Made by a program: the position numbers and the translations under genes. Source: Pelobates cultripes (Eukaryota > Chordata > Amphibia > Anura > Pelobatidae). Taken from it: a stretch of 64,000 bases of DNA. Below the pieces are notes generated by a model. The model had not been told where the DNA came from. It did not search any database and saw only the letters and a program-made list of their open reading frames with translations. The stretch's first letter is position 1; every line of letters starts with the position of its first letter. The stretch spans positions 272,506,946-272,570,945 of the forward strand of contig OW240915.1 of NCBI GenBank assembly GCA_933207985.1. The letters are read 5' to 3'. Positions 62,601-64,000 of the stretch are shown piece after piece.

Positions 62601-63212
62601 CTCGAGTATATACGGTATATCTCCTTTTCTGTAAATTTAATCACACACAGGAGGCTTCTGTGGGATCTTGAAGGCTATTAAAATAGCAGGAGATAAGAAA
62701 TTCTAAATTAAACAGACTGTGCAACAACAGAGGTTTAAACATGAAATCTCTCTTTACAGGAAGTGTTTAGGAAGGCTGTGTAAATCACATGCAGTAGGTG
62801 TGACTAGACGTGTAAACAAAGTGATTAAATTCACTGCAGTGGCATGATCTATCCACCAAAACCAGTTAACTATATGCTAAAGTTGTTTTGATACATATAG
62901 TATTCCTTTAATTCCTAAATGGCAGTGACCCTGCGGATGTATGATCTATACTCTAAAACTGCTTCATTAACCTAAAGTTGTTTTGGTGCTTAGAGAATCC
63001 GTTTAAGTCAAGACAAATTATTTCTTTCCTTCAAAGACCTTTAAGTTATATATGTTCAAAAGCCCTTCTCCTTACTTGTGTAGTGGTGTCTCGTTATTGC
63101 CATCAGGTAGATCAACAACATTTTTATCACCTTTGTACGATGAAATCATAAACTTCACAATTTCTGTTGCTCCTTGTGTGGAAGCAAAATGAAGGGCTGT
63201 TGCATTATCGTT
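14770..63212 (-). CDS. TRPA1: TRPA1 ion channel gene, partial (21 exons, C-terminal 845 residues)
   Basis: TRPA1 is a tetrameric Ca2+-permeable cation channel of the plasma membrane of sensory neurons, gated by electrophilic irritants and, in many ectotherms, by heat. Exons joined in transcript order are 63212-63076, 59634-59586, 54458-54359, 51700-51600, 50231-50062, 45189-45025, 44350-44236, 43299-43133, 41309-41219, 38454-38395, 36554-36456, 35188-35118, 33941-33797, 32195-32106, 30817-30642, 23315-23186, 22496-22314, 20404-20336, 17430-17311, 16249-16152 and 14971-14770. They total 2538 nt with no internal stop. Residues of this partial product: ankyrin repeats 1-335, cysteine-rich linker 336-442, S1 about 445-470, S2 496-518, S3 530-550, S4 560-578, S5 588-616, pore helix 630-642, S6 656-683, TRP-like helix and coiled coil to 845. 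With about 270 missing N-terminal residues the total matches the 1119 aa human protein. Identification rests on near-identical motifs such as [16 protein letters not shown] and [15 protein letters not shown]. Confidence 0.97.
15094..15200. repeat. T2-like left terminus in intron 26
   Basis: Begins TTAAAGGAACACTCCAATCAC. I found no matching right end. The remainder of intron 26 (to 16151) also holds a MITE at 15950-16078 and otherwise nothing I recognise. Confidence 0.45.
15950..16078. repeat. Inverted-repeat MITE, 'tttactaaagtgagaattc' family, copy 2
   Basis: Starts ggtaatttactaaaatgaga and shares the body of the copy at 9766-9905 (aagccaa, catagctgactta). It lies in TRPA1 intron 26 close to exon 26. 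Confidence 0.6.
16152..16249 (-). CDS. TRPA1: TRPA1 exon 26
   Basis: This exon encodes residues 747-778 and two bases of Arg779. It carries [16 protein letters not shown], matching ADKSLEMEILKQKY of human at the start of the C-terminal coiled coil; the segment before it is divergent. Acceptor ttcttgcag, donor gtgtgt. Confidence 0.92.
16795..16867 (+). mobile_element. CR1 3' end fragment with tail repeats
   Basis: About 70 bp (gaatggttcttatctgccgt, then repeated tctatgtt units) match the 3' end of the CR1 element at 63438 in reverse complement. The repeated tail marks a 5'-truncated retroposition product. A 178-residue chance frame runs through it. Confidence 0.75.
17061..17140. mobile_element. 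TTAA-flanked palindromic MITE, TTAACCCCTTAAGGAC family, copy 1
   Basis: Starts ttaaccccttaaggacacat and ends gtccttaaggggttaa, so the ends are inverted repeats bounded by TTAA. The same family recurs at 34920-34990. Confidence 0.8.
17311..17430 (-). CDS. TRPA1: TRPA1 exon 25
   Basis: This exon encodes residues 707-746: [20 protein letters not shown] and then MIVYPNRPR, aligning to HTSLEKKLPLWFLRKVDQ in human. The correct frame differs from the longer open frame that overlaps it, which is a chance frame. Acceptor tatattag, donor gtaagt; phase 0 at both ends. Confidence 0.95.
17834..18970 (-). mobile_element. CR1-like retrotransposon fragment, split by a hAT insertion
   Basis: 17834-18191 and 18794-18970 read as one CR1-like sequence in reverse orientation (for example gcactgcatattcaagatgt and tgttgtctataacaatttcc are typical CR1 strings), interrupted at 18192-18793. 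No intact frame remains. It lies in TRPA1 intron 24. Confidence 0.6.
18192..18793. mobile_element. hAT-type non-autonomous element inside CR1
   Basis: The element 18200-18785 has termini CAGGGCAGGCAC and GCACCAGCCCTG and near-identical 8-bp flanks (cccctgta and cccctgtt). Its body is purine-rich and GC-rich (about 18490-18740) and carries no transposase. Confidence 0.75.
19223..20143 (+). mobile_element. Tc1/mariner element with defective transposase
   Basis: The element 19225-20141 lies between TA dinucleotides and has inverted termini of about 200 bp (gctgtttgcaatta and ttcaacccc recur in both). It is about 0.9 kb, shorter than the usual 1.3-1.6 kb, and lacks the N-terminal DNA-binding region of the transposase. 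It lies antisense in TRPA1 intron 24, with its right end about 190 bp before exon 24 in plus coordinates. Confidence 0.88.
19460..19960 (+). pseudogene. Tc1 transposase, C-terminal catalytic remnant
   Basis: A DDE transposase fragment is readable: SVILWGC, then [10 protein letters not shown] carrying the second catalytic Asp, then SHDLNPI. The next codon is TAA where Tc1 enzymes have the catalytic Glu (family motif LNPIENLW). The frame then continues as [10 protein letters not shown] and [11 protein letters not shown]. Lacking the N-terminus and interrupted at the active-site Glu, it cannot be active. Confidence 0.85.
20336..20404 (-). CDS. TRPA1: TRPA1 exon 24 (S6 end, TRP-like helix)
   Basis: This 69-nt exon encodes residues 684-706, [14 protein letters not shown] then AALKRIAMQ, the start of the TRP-like helix, nearly identical to human. 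Acceptor aattgtag, donor gtgatt. A 85-bp TTAA-flanked MITE sits about 55 bp upstream of the acceptor. Confidence 0.96.
20460..20544. mobile_element. Short T2 MITE beside TRPA1 exon 24
   Basis: Begins TTAAAGGAACACTATAGTG and ends CACTATAGTGTCCCTTTAA, 85 bp including both TTAA. It is the minimal form of the T2/Kolobok elements in this window. It is in intron 23, 56 bp from the exon 24 border. Confidence 0.88.
20545..22313. other. TRPA1: TRPA1 intron 23, otherwise unrecognised
   Basis: AT-rich intron sequence with an (AT)-rich palindromic patch near 21920-21970. No exon or named element seen beyond the MITE at 20460-20544. Confidence 0.5.
22314..22496 (-). CDS. TRPA1: TRPA1 exon 23 (pore and S6)
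   Basis: This exon encodes residues 623-683, the pore. [10 protein letters not shown] aligns to [10 protein letters not shown] in human, with Asp642 at the selectivity-filter Asp915 and Phe636 at Phe909. S6 follows, ending IPILLMNLL. Acceptor tttttag, donor gtaagt; both phase 0. Confidence 0.98.
22862..23041. repeat. AT-rich inverted repeat, 'aatatttttggata' family, copy 1
   Basis: tttaatatttttggataaac near 22864 pairs with the reverse complement ttatccaaaaaatattta near 23024. A related inverted repeat is at 33443-33683. It lies in intron 22. Confidence 0.5.
23186..23315 (-). CDS. TRPA1: TRPA1 exon 22 (S4-S5 linker, S5)
   Basis: This exon encodes residues 579-622. It begins [12 protein letters not shown], the S4-S5 linker, with Ser582 at the position of human Asn855. 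S5 follows and contains [10 protein letters not shown], identical to human. Human Ser873 and Thr874 are Ile600 and Val601 here. Acceptor tatctacag, donor gtcagt. Confidence 0.96.
23537..23974. mobile_element. T2-type element, left part, interrupted by L1
   Basis: Starts with a degraded T2 end (ataaaggaacactattgggtc) and runs to the L1 insertion site. The sequence resumes at 29748 and ends near 29855 with a gttctggtgagtta segment. It sits in TRPA1 intron 21. Confidence 0.6.
24062..24762 (+). pseudogene. L1 ORF1 remnant
   Basis: The N-terminal part from about 24062 is basic and Gln-rich and has stops. The C-terminal frame 24490-24762 shows [15 protein letters not shown] and [11 protein letters not shown] with [12 protein letters not shown], matching the C-terminal domain of L1 ORF1 RNA-binding proteins. 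The middle coiled-coil part is shortened and disrupted. Confidence 0.75.
25690..29123 (+). pseudogene. L1 ORF2 (endonuclease, reverse transcriptase), broken
   Basis: Endonuclease motifs are intact in pieces: [23 protein letters not shown] and WSDHAP (25690-26400, with a stop at 25999 and a frame change). Reverse transcriptase motifs: [11 protein letters not shown] near 27040, [11 protein letters not shown] near 27420, where the usual catalytic Asp of LDAEKAFD is Gly, and MFADDVLV at 27709. The longest frame, 27999-29120, covers the C-terminal region and includes [19 protein letters not shown], the L1 cysteine motif. At least four frame changes separate these pieces. Confidence 0.9.
29748..29855. 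repeat. T2-type element, right part after L1
   Basis: Continuation of the element broken at 23974. Contains cagtgttaacag, complementary to the tgtaaacactg on the other side of the L1, and ends near 29855. 29856-30641 is intron with nothing else recognised. Confidence 0.5.
30642..30817 (-). CDS. TRPA1: TRPA1 exon 21 (S3-S4)
   Basis: This exon encodes residues 521-578 and two bases of Arg579. It holds [13 protein letters not shown]3, a variable S3-S4 loop and S4 ending NFLIYLQ. Asn530 matches human Ca2+-site Asn805, whereas human Glu808 is Asp533. Acceptor aattccag, donor gtaagg. The next intron is 7.3 kb long and contains the large L1. Confidence 0.95.
31515..31858. mobile_element. T2-type element, left end missing
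   Basis: Ends with ggcagtacagtatccctttaa and contains the family's GC-rich middle (cgcatgcgctttagacctcg). The left TTAA terminus is not visible. It lies in TRPA1 intron 20; the rest of that intron (30818-32105) shows nothing else. Confidence 0.6.
32106..32195 (-). CDS. TRPA1: TRPA1 exon 20 (S2)
   Basis: This exon encodes residues 491-520, transmembrane segment S2 and its inner end. Glu513 and Gln516 (FGIIKELVQ) match the human Ca2+-site residues Glu788 and Gln791. Acceptor tttttatag, donor gtaaga-like gtaag. Both borders are phase 0. Confidence 0.94.
32384..32497. mobile_element. Short T2-type MITE in intron 19
   Basis: Begins TTAAATCAACACTCCAAGCACC and ends GTGCTTGGAATGTTCCTTTAA, inverted termini bounded by TTAA, 114 bp. 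Confidence 0.8.
33443..33683. repeat. AT-rich inverted repeat, 'aatatttttggata' family, copy 2
   Basis: Outer arms aggccttaattta and taaattaaggcct pair, and the inner tttaatatttttggata pairs with cttatccaaaaaaaat. It resembles 22862-23041. Confidence 0.6.
33797..33941 (-). CDS. TRPA1: TRPA1 exon 19 (S1)
   Basis: This exon encodes residues 442-490: [11 protein letters not shown], then the hydrophobic S1 helix ([14 protein letters not shown]) and the first extracellular loop. An N-glycosylation sequon NGT is at residue 478 and a second, NFT, begins at 493 in the next exon; human also has two sequons in this loop at slightly different places. Acceptor tttttag-like ttattttag, donor gtaata. Confidence 0.94.
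34445..34923. mobile_element. T2/Kolobok non-autonomous element in intron 18
   Basis: Begins TTAAAGGACCACTATAGGCACC and ends GCACTATAGTGGTCCTTTAA, 479 bp, with no transposase. The subterminal foldback gaagtggtctgg/ccagaccacttc is seen. It abuts a second MITE at 34920. Confidence 0.88.
34920..34990. mobile_element. TTAACCCCTTAAGGAC MITE, copy 2
   Basis: Same family as 17061-17140 but about 9 bp shorter; it shares the TTAA with the T2 element on its left, so one element targeted the end of the other or the two share a TTAA site. Confidence 0.8.
35118..35188 (-). CDS. TRPA1: TRPA1 exon 18
   Basis: This exon encodes residues 419-441 and two bases of Trp442. The motif [12 protein letters not shown] is identical to human and includes the Lys equivalent to human Lys710, which contributes to electrophile activation. 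It forms the pre-S1 helix region. Acceptor ttgtacag, donor gtatgt. Confidence 0.96.
35280..36136. other. TRPA1: TRPA1 intron 17, part of a decayed repeat only
   Basis: 35290-35400 (ctaatgttgactacatttcc, cccaacaaaagcagttggac) resembles a decayed hAT MITE but the ends are unclear. The rest is AT-rich with no exon. Confidence 0.35.
36137..36219. repeat. (TA)n microsatellite
   Basis: An uninterrupted TA dinucleotide run of about 83 bp in TRPA1 intron 17. Confidence 0.98.
36456..36554 (-). CDS. TRPA1: TRPA1 exon 17
   Basis: This exon encodes residues 386-418. [14 protein letters not shown] is nearly identical to human, and Cys395 corresponds to reactive Cys665. The exon is one codon longer than the human sequence between this Cys and YEPLT. 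Acceptor ctattttag, donor gtaaga. Confidence 0.96.
36555..38394. other. TRPA1: TRPA1 intron 16
   Basis: AT-rich. A T2-like remnant is at about 37720-37988 (aaccctttaaatg end, gaccacttc segment). Nothing else recognised. Confidence 0.45.
38395..38454 (-). CDS. TRPA1: TRPA1 exon 16
   Basis: This 60-nt exon encodes residues 366-385 ([15 protein letters not shown], then SYDFC). Cys371 corresponds to reactive human Cys641. Human Cys651 is replaced by Ser, while a Cys appears four residues later where human has Tyr. The donor gtgagt after TGT was chosen over the overlapping gtgtga because it keeps frame with exon 17 and fits the consensus better. Acceptor ttttcaag. Confidence 0.9.
38825..39303. 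mobile_element. T2/Kolobok non-autonomous element in intron 15
   Basis: Begins TTAAAGGACCACTCTAGGCACC and ends GCACTATAGTGGTCCTTTAA. It is close in length and content to 34445-34923. Internal foldbacks include agtttcagagaaact and ttttcacagtgagaa-type pairs. Confidence 0.88.
39678..40877. mobile_element. Composite element with two nested inverted repeats and 14-bp TSD
   Basis: The unit 39692-40863 is flanked by ttaattaaaatatt on both sides (39678-39691 and 40864-40877). Outer arms 39697-39811 and 40620-40736 are inverted copies of each other; inner arms 40226-40320 and 40497-40591 are a second inverted pair. The middle carries the motif gcgtttcgaccc (about 40038) and the right end is pyrimidine-rich. 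No coding frame. The long duplication argues for retroposition rather than a cut-and-paste transposon. Confidence 0.75.
41219..41309 (-). CDS. TRPA1: TRPA1 exon 15
   Basis: This exon encodes residues 335-365, the start of the linker between the ankyrin domain and S1. The motif [13 protein letters not shown] aligns to human NKCPITEMIEYLP, so Cys351 here corresponds to the reactive Cys621. Human Cys633 is replaced by Ser (PDSLK). Acceptor tatgcag, donor gttagt. Confidence 0.95.
42332..42866. mobile_element. T2-type element in intron 14
   Basis: Begins TTAAAGTCACCAAAACAAC and ends tttggtgcatacagtgtctatttaa, 535 bp. It shares its layout with the copy at 43428-43976 in the same orientation (cttaatgaagcag, aatggca, gcttcatcaagct). 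Confidence 0.8.
43133..43299 (-). CDS. TRPA1: TRPA1 exon 14
   Basis: This exon encodes residues 280-334, the last clear ankyrin repeats: [20 protein letters not shown] and [19 protein letters not shown]. Acceptor ttttatag, donor gtaaga. The Arg codon at its end is split AG/G. The exon lies between two similar TTAA-flanked T2 elements at 42332-42866 and 43428-43976. Confidence 0.96.
43428..43976. mobile_element. T2-type element in intron 13
   Basis: Begins TTAAAGGAATACTGAAGCC and ends tactatggtatctctttaa, 549 bp, direct repeat of 42332-42866. Related partial copies are at 58744-59062 and 62616-63006. Confidence 0.85.
44236..44350 (-). CDS. TRPA1: TRPA1 exon 13
   Basis: This exon encodes residues 241-279, an ankyrin repeat with [20 protein letters not shown], aligning to DHNGWTALHHASMGGYTQTM in human. 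It ends with DKADKEK in phase 0. The acceptor is a weak pyrimidine tract ending attaag and the donor is gtatac. Reading frame and homology continue on both sides, so I trust the borders. Confidence 0.95.
44351..45024. other. TRPA1: TRPA1 intron 12, nothing recognised
   Basis: Unique-looking AT-rich intron sequence without a named repeat or exon. Confidence 0.45.
45025..45189 (-). CDS. TRPA1: TRPA1 exon 12
   Basis: This exon encodes residues 186-240. It starts with [11 protein letters not shown], identical to human, and contains the ankyrin core [18 protein letters not shown] and LLKRGALLL. Acceptor taaatag, donor gtaaat. The final codon is split AG/T to give Ser of SDYRGW. The 4.9 kb intron before it (intron 11) carries the densest transposon nest in the window. 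Confidence 0.96.
46536..47875. mobile_element. hAT-type element, 1.3 kb, GC-rich, non-autonomous
   Basis: The element 46544-47867 has termini CAGTGGCGTACATACC and CATGTGTACGCCACTG and an exact 8-bp duplication cttcgggg (46536-46543 and 47868-47875). The left 400 bp are very GC-rich, followed by (TG)n at about 46993-47335 and a nested T2 fragment. There is no transposase. Overlapping frames in the GC-rich part on both strands are composition artefacts. Confidence 0.9.
47343..47699 (-). repeat. T2 fragment nested in the hAT element
   Basis: Ends ctgtagtggtcctttaa and contains, in reverse orientation, the segments seen at 34445-34923 and 38825-39303 (agaaacggctatg, gaaagcattactcaatgctt). Its other TTAA end is missing. 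Confidence 0.75.
47989..48587. mobile_element. 599-bp element with 69-bp inverted termini, intron 11
   Basis: 47989-48057 (attgtagattatgctaacgt and onward) is repeated in reverse complement at 48520-48587. No coding frame. Part of its right half (48403-48539) is also found inverted at 45473-45595. Confidence 0.8.
49290..49984. mobile_element. T2-type element, 695 bp, intron 11
   Basis: Begins TTAAAGCGGCACTGTCATC and ends GGTGCCTATAATGTCCCTTTAA. The ends fit the T2 pattern; no transposase. Confidence 0.75.
50062..50231 (-). CDS. TRPA1: TRPA1 exon 11
   Basis: This exon encodes residues 130-185 and two bases of the next codon. It contains [15 protein letters not shown], one of the best conserved ankyrin repeats of TRPA1, then [16 protein letters not shown] and the start of the following repeat (SALHFAAS). 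Acceptor ttccctcag, donor gtaggt. The last Ser codon is split AG/T with exon 12. Confidence 0.96.
50232..51599. other. TRPA1: TRPA1 intron 10
   Basis: Contains a CR1 3' fragment at 50901-51072 and a weak T2-like piece around 50620-50700 (gcactccagg and gcttggagtg as inverted ends). No exon seen in the rest. Confidence 0.5.
50901..51072 (-). mobile_element. CR1-like 3' fragment
   Basis: Starts gttacatagttacatagctg, a typical repeated CR1 tail, then reads cttgcgtccatc and ctctgcactttttctagtgcc in reverse orientation. It is 5' truncated, as is usual for CR1. Confidence 0.7.
51600..51700 (-). CDS. TRPA1: TRPA1 exon 10
   Basis: This exon encodes residues 96-129. The diagnostic core is [14 protein letters not shown], nearly identical to [14 protein letters not shown] of human TRPA1, followed by [12 protein letters not shown]. 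It has an acceptor after attttag and the donor gtatgt, and ends in phase 0. Confidence 0.94.
51701..52732. other. TRPA1: TRPA1 intron 9, left part
   Basis: AT-rich. A lone TTAAAGTGAGCCTGTCATAC near 52112 resembles a T2 end without a partner. Nothing else recognised. Confidence 0.4.
52733..53100. mobile_element. Foldback retroposon-like insertion with 15-bp TSD
   Basis: The insertion 52748-53085 is flanked by agctatttcataatg at 52733-52747 and 53086-53100. Its arms 52871-52967 and 52988-53084 are inverted copies of 97 bp with about one mismatch, around a 20-bp spacer. It has no coding frame. TSD length suggests target-primed insertion. Confidence 0.85.
53282..53777. mobile_element. T2-type element with (AAT)n, intron 9
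   Basis: Begins TTAAGGACCACTATAATG (one A shorter than the family end) and ends gacaatagattctctttaa. An (AAT)n microsatellite is at about 53604-53644. Confidence 0.7.
54359..54458 (-). CDS. TRPA1: TRPA1 exon 9
   Basis: This exon encodes residues 63-95, an ankyrin repeat ([20 protein letters not shown], then [13 protein letters not shown]). The usual TPLH signature reads TPLV here, also seen in degenerate form in mammals (SPLI). It ends after the first base of the Gly codon of KGAD, which exon 10 completes. Donor gtacag, acceptor tttacag. Confidence 0.93.
54459..55898. other. TRPA1: TRPA1 intron 8, right of exon 9
   Basis: Holds a T2-like decayed region at about 54890-55020 and a MITE of the 'tttactaaagtgagaattc' family at 55430-55552 in reverse orientation. 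No exon seen. Confidence 0.45.
55430..55552. repeat. Inverted-repeat MITE, 'tttactaaagtgagaattc' family, copy 3
   Basis: Contains catagctgacttggaggga and ends attctcactttagtgaataa, the reverse complement of the family start. Confidence 0.55.
55899..56942. mobile_element. Probable relative of the 2352-3359 element
   Basis: It starts TGTAGTAAC and ends CGTTACA, is about 1.04 kb and GC-richer than its flanks. Internal segments (cccccagatagcttggatctg; ggagataatt; ggacactcccc) parallel parts of 2352-3359. No clear target duplication was found and the ends are tentative. Confidence 0.4.
56943..58743. other. TRPA1: TRPA1 intron 8, middle
   Basis: Contains short imperfect tandem pieces around 57350-57660 (repeated tatcctacatagatactc and acagagctaa-like units) and otherwise unrecognised AT-rich sequence. 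Confidence 0.4.
58744..59062. repeat. T2-type element, partial
   Basis: Begins TTAAATTGACACTATAAGCAG and shares its body with 43428-43976 (tttatctcctgctctg, gtgcaataaag, aagcaaagtgat). The right end is lost near 59062. Confidence 0.55.
59586..59634 (-). CDS. TRPA1: TRPA1 exon 8
   Basis: This 49-nt exon encodes residues 46-62, [16 protein letters not shown] after a Lys codon split over the junction, and matches the ankyrin segment ASLFDHHELADYLISV of human TRPA1. Acceptor ttggcag, donor gtaaat. It is too short to stand out as an open reading frame and was placed by homology and phase. Confidence 0.92.
59635..61747. other. TRPA1: TRPA1 intron 7, left part
   Basis: Contains a CA/TG-type low-complexity patch at 60117-60236 and another at 61375-61545, and a decayed MITE of the 'tttactaaagtgagaattc' family at 60462-60590. 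No exon seen. Confidence 0.5.
61746..62617. mobile_element. TA-flanked MITE with CCGTATATACTCGAGTATAAGC ends
   Basis: The element 61748-62615 is bounded by TA on both sides. Its termini are 22-bp inverted repeats (ccgtatatactcgagtataa; ttatactcgagtatatacgg). Inside, a GC-rich foldback (about 61885-61990 against 62000-62110) is followed by an AAT-rich and CA-rich low-complexity tract. Confidence 0.82.
62616..63006. repeat. T2-type element, right part
   Basis: Ends gtgcttagagaatccgtttaa and shares segments with 43428-43976 (cacacacaggaggct, cagactgtgcaa). The left end is missing where the MITE at 61748 begins. It ends 70 bp from TRPA1 exon 7. Confidence 0.6.
63076..63212 (-). CDS. TRPA1: TRPA1 exon 7 (numbered as in human)
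   Basis: This exon encodes residues 1-45 of the visible product plus two bases of the next codon. It holds an ankyrin repeat with the core [18 protein letters not shown] and the start of the next one (ETPLH). The acceptor follows tttacattttcag and the donor is gtaagg. It is the most 5' TRPA1 exon in the window; exon 6 must lie beyond 64000 or in the last 0.8 kb, where I could not find it. Confidence 0.93.
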
Positions 63213-63437
63213 CTGAAAATGTAAACCAGAGTTACAATTCAAGACCTATAAGGATATAAACCTTTTGTTTTTACTTAAACTCTACTAAGTCTTTCTGTAT
63301 CTGCTGGTCTCCCTAGATATATTCTGTCTGTCTGCCTGTCTGTTCGTCATAAGATGAGTACTCTCAGCCAATCAATGAATTTCATTATTGTACAAGATTA
63401 ACATTTTGCATAGAAAAGAACTTATGTAAATGTCAAC

Positions 63438-64000
63438 ATAGAAACATAGAATGTGACGGCAGATAAGAACCATTCGGCCCATCTAGTCTGCCCAGTTTTC
63501 CAAATACTCTCTTTAGTCCCTGGCCTTATCTTATGAGCACTTCCCTCTTTCTACTGCTAATACCTCTCCCTATACAACCAAGCATTCTGCTAGCATTTCC
63601 TGCTGCTCTATTACATTGTCTGCCTACCTTTAAGTCATCAGAAATAATCACCCCTAAATCACTTTCCTCAGATGTTGAGATTAGGACTCTATCAAATATT
63701 CTTGGATTTTTACGCCCAAGATGCATTATCTTGCACTTATCCACATTAAATGTCAGTTGCCACAGCTCTGACCATTTTTCTAGTTTACCTAAATCCTTTG
63801 CCATTTGGCTTATCCCTCCTGGAACATCAACCCTGTTACATATCTTAGTATCATCAGCAAAAAGACATACCTTACCATCAAGACCTTCTGCAATATCACT
63901 AATAAAAATATTAAAGAGAATGGGTCCAAGTACAGATCCCTGAGGTACCCCACTGGTGACAAGTCCAAGCTTCGAATATATTCCATTAACTACAACCCTC
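63438..64000 (-). mobile_element. CR1-type retrotransposon, 3' part, runs off the window
   Basis: On the minus strand 63804-63526 encodes LEKWSELWQLTFNVDKCKIM and HLGRKNP, then SDLGVIISDDLK, the typical C-terminal end of CR1/L2-like reverse transcriptases. The 3' end lies at 63438 with the catagaaacatagaa tail. The frame has stops and the 5' part lies beyond 64000. Confidence 0.85.

Noticed and set aside
63533..63943. 136-residue plus-strand frame at the right edge
   Set aside because: It is the antisense shadow of the CR1 reverse transcriptase on the minus strand.

Overview
This window is vertebrate nuclear DNA, almost certainly from an anuran amphibian. It is intron-rich and AT-rich. It is packed with short DNA transposons ending in TTAA-AAGG (the T2/Kolobok type known from frogs), hAT and Tc1 elements, L1 and CR1 retrotransposons and (CA)n tracts. 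The species cannot be named from the sequence alone.

The only protein-coding gene I can support is TRPA1, the ankyrin-repeat TRP cation channel, on the minus strand from 63212 down to a stop codon at 14770. I assembled 21 exons by hand. All have GT/AG borders, all join in frame, and they encode 845 residues. If the 27-exon human structure is conserved, these are exons 7 to 27; exons 1-6 (about 270 residues), the promoter and the start codon lie beyond the right edge. The part seen contains about ten ankyrin repeats, the linker with the electrophile-sensing cysteines, six membrane segments with the pore, the TRP-like helix and the C-terminal coiled coil.

Layout. 1-14.4 kb is the flank downstream of TRPA1: no gene seen, but a perfect hAT foldback, a 1.0 kb inverted-repeat element, a 1.6 kb L1-derived insertion, a 100-N gap followed by 1.3 kb of CA-rich tandem repeat, and several short repeats. 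14.4-23.3 kb holds exons 27-22 with CR1, hAT and Tc1 insertions. 23.3-30.6 kb is intron 21, filled by a 5.8 kb, nearly full-length but broken L1 lying antisense to TRPA1 inside an older T2 element. 30.6-45.2 kb holds exons 21-12 and many T2 elements, including two similar copies that bracket exon 14. 45.2-50 kb is intron 11, with a three-level nest of transposons. 50-63.2 kb holds exons 11-7. The right edge is a CR1 reverse-transcriptase fragment.

The most informative biology is within TRPA1. The reactive cysteines and the key lysine are kept, but the S4-S5 linker carries Ser at the site of human N855 (N855S is a human gain-of-function allele), and two S5 residues used by menthol-type ligands in mammals are replaced by Ile and Val. 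The rest of the interest is in foldback and nested mobile elements whose target-site duplications can be read directly. I found no evidence of an undescribed multi-gene system.
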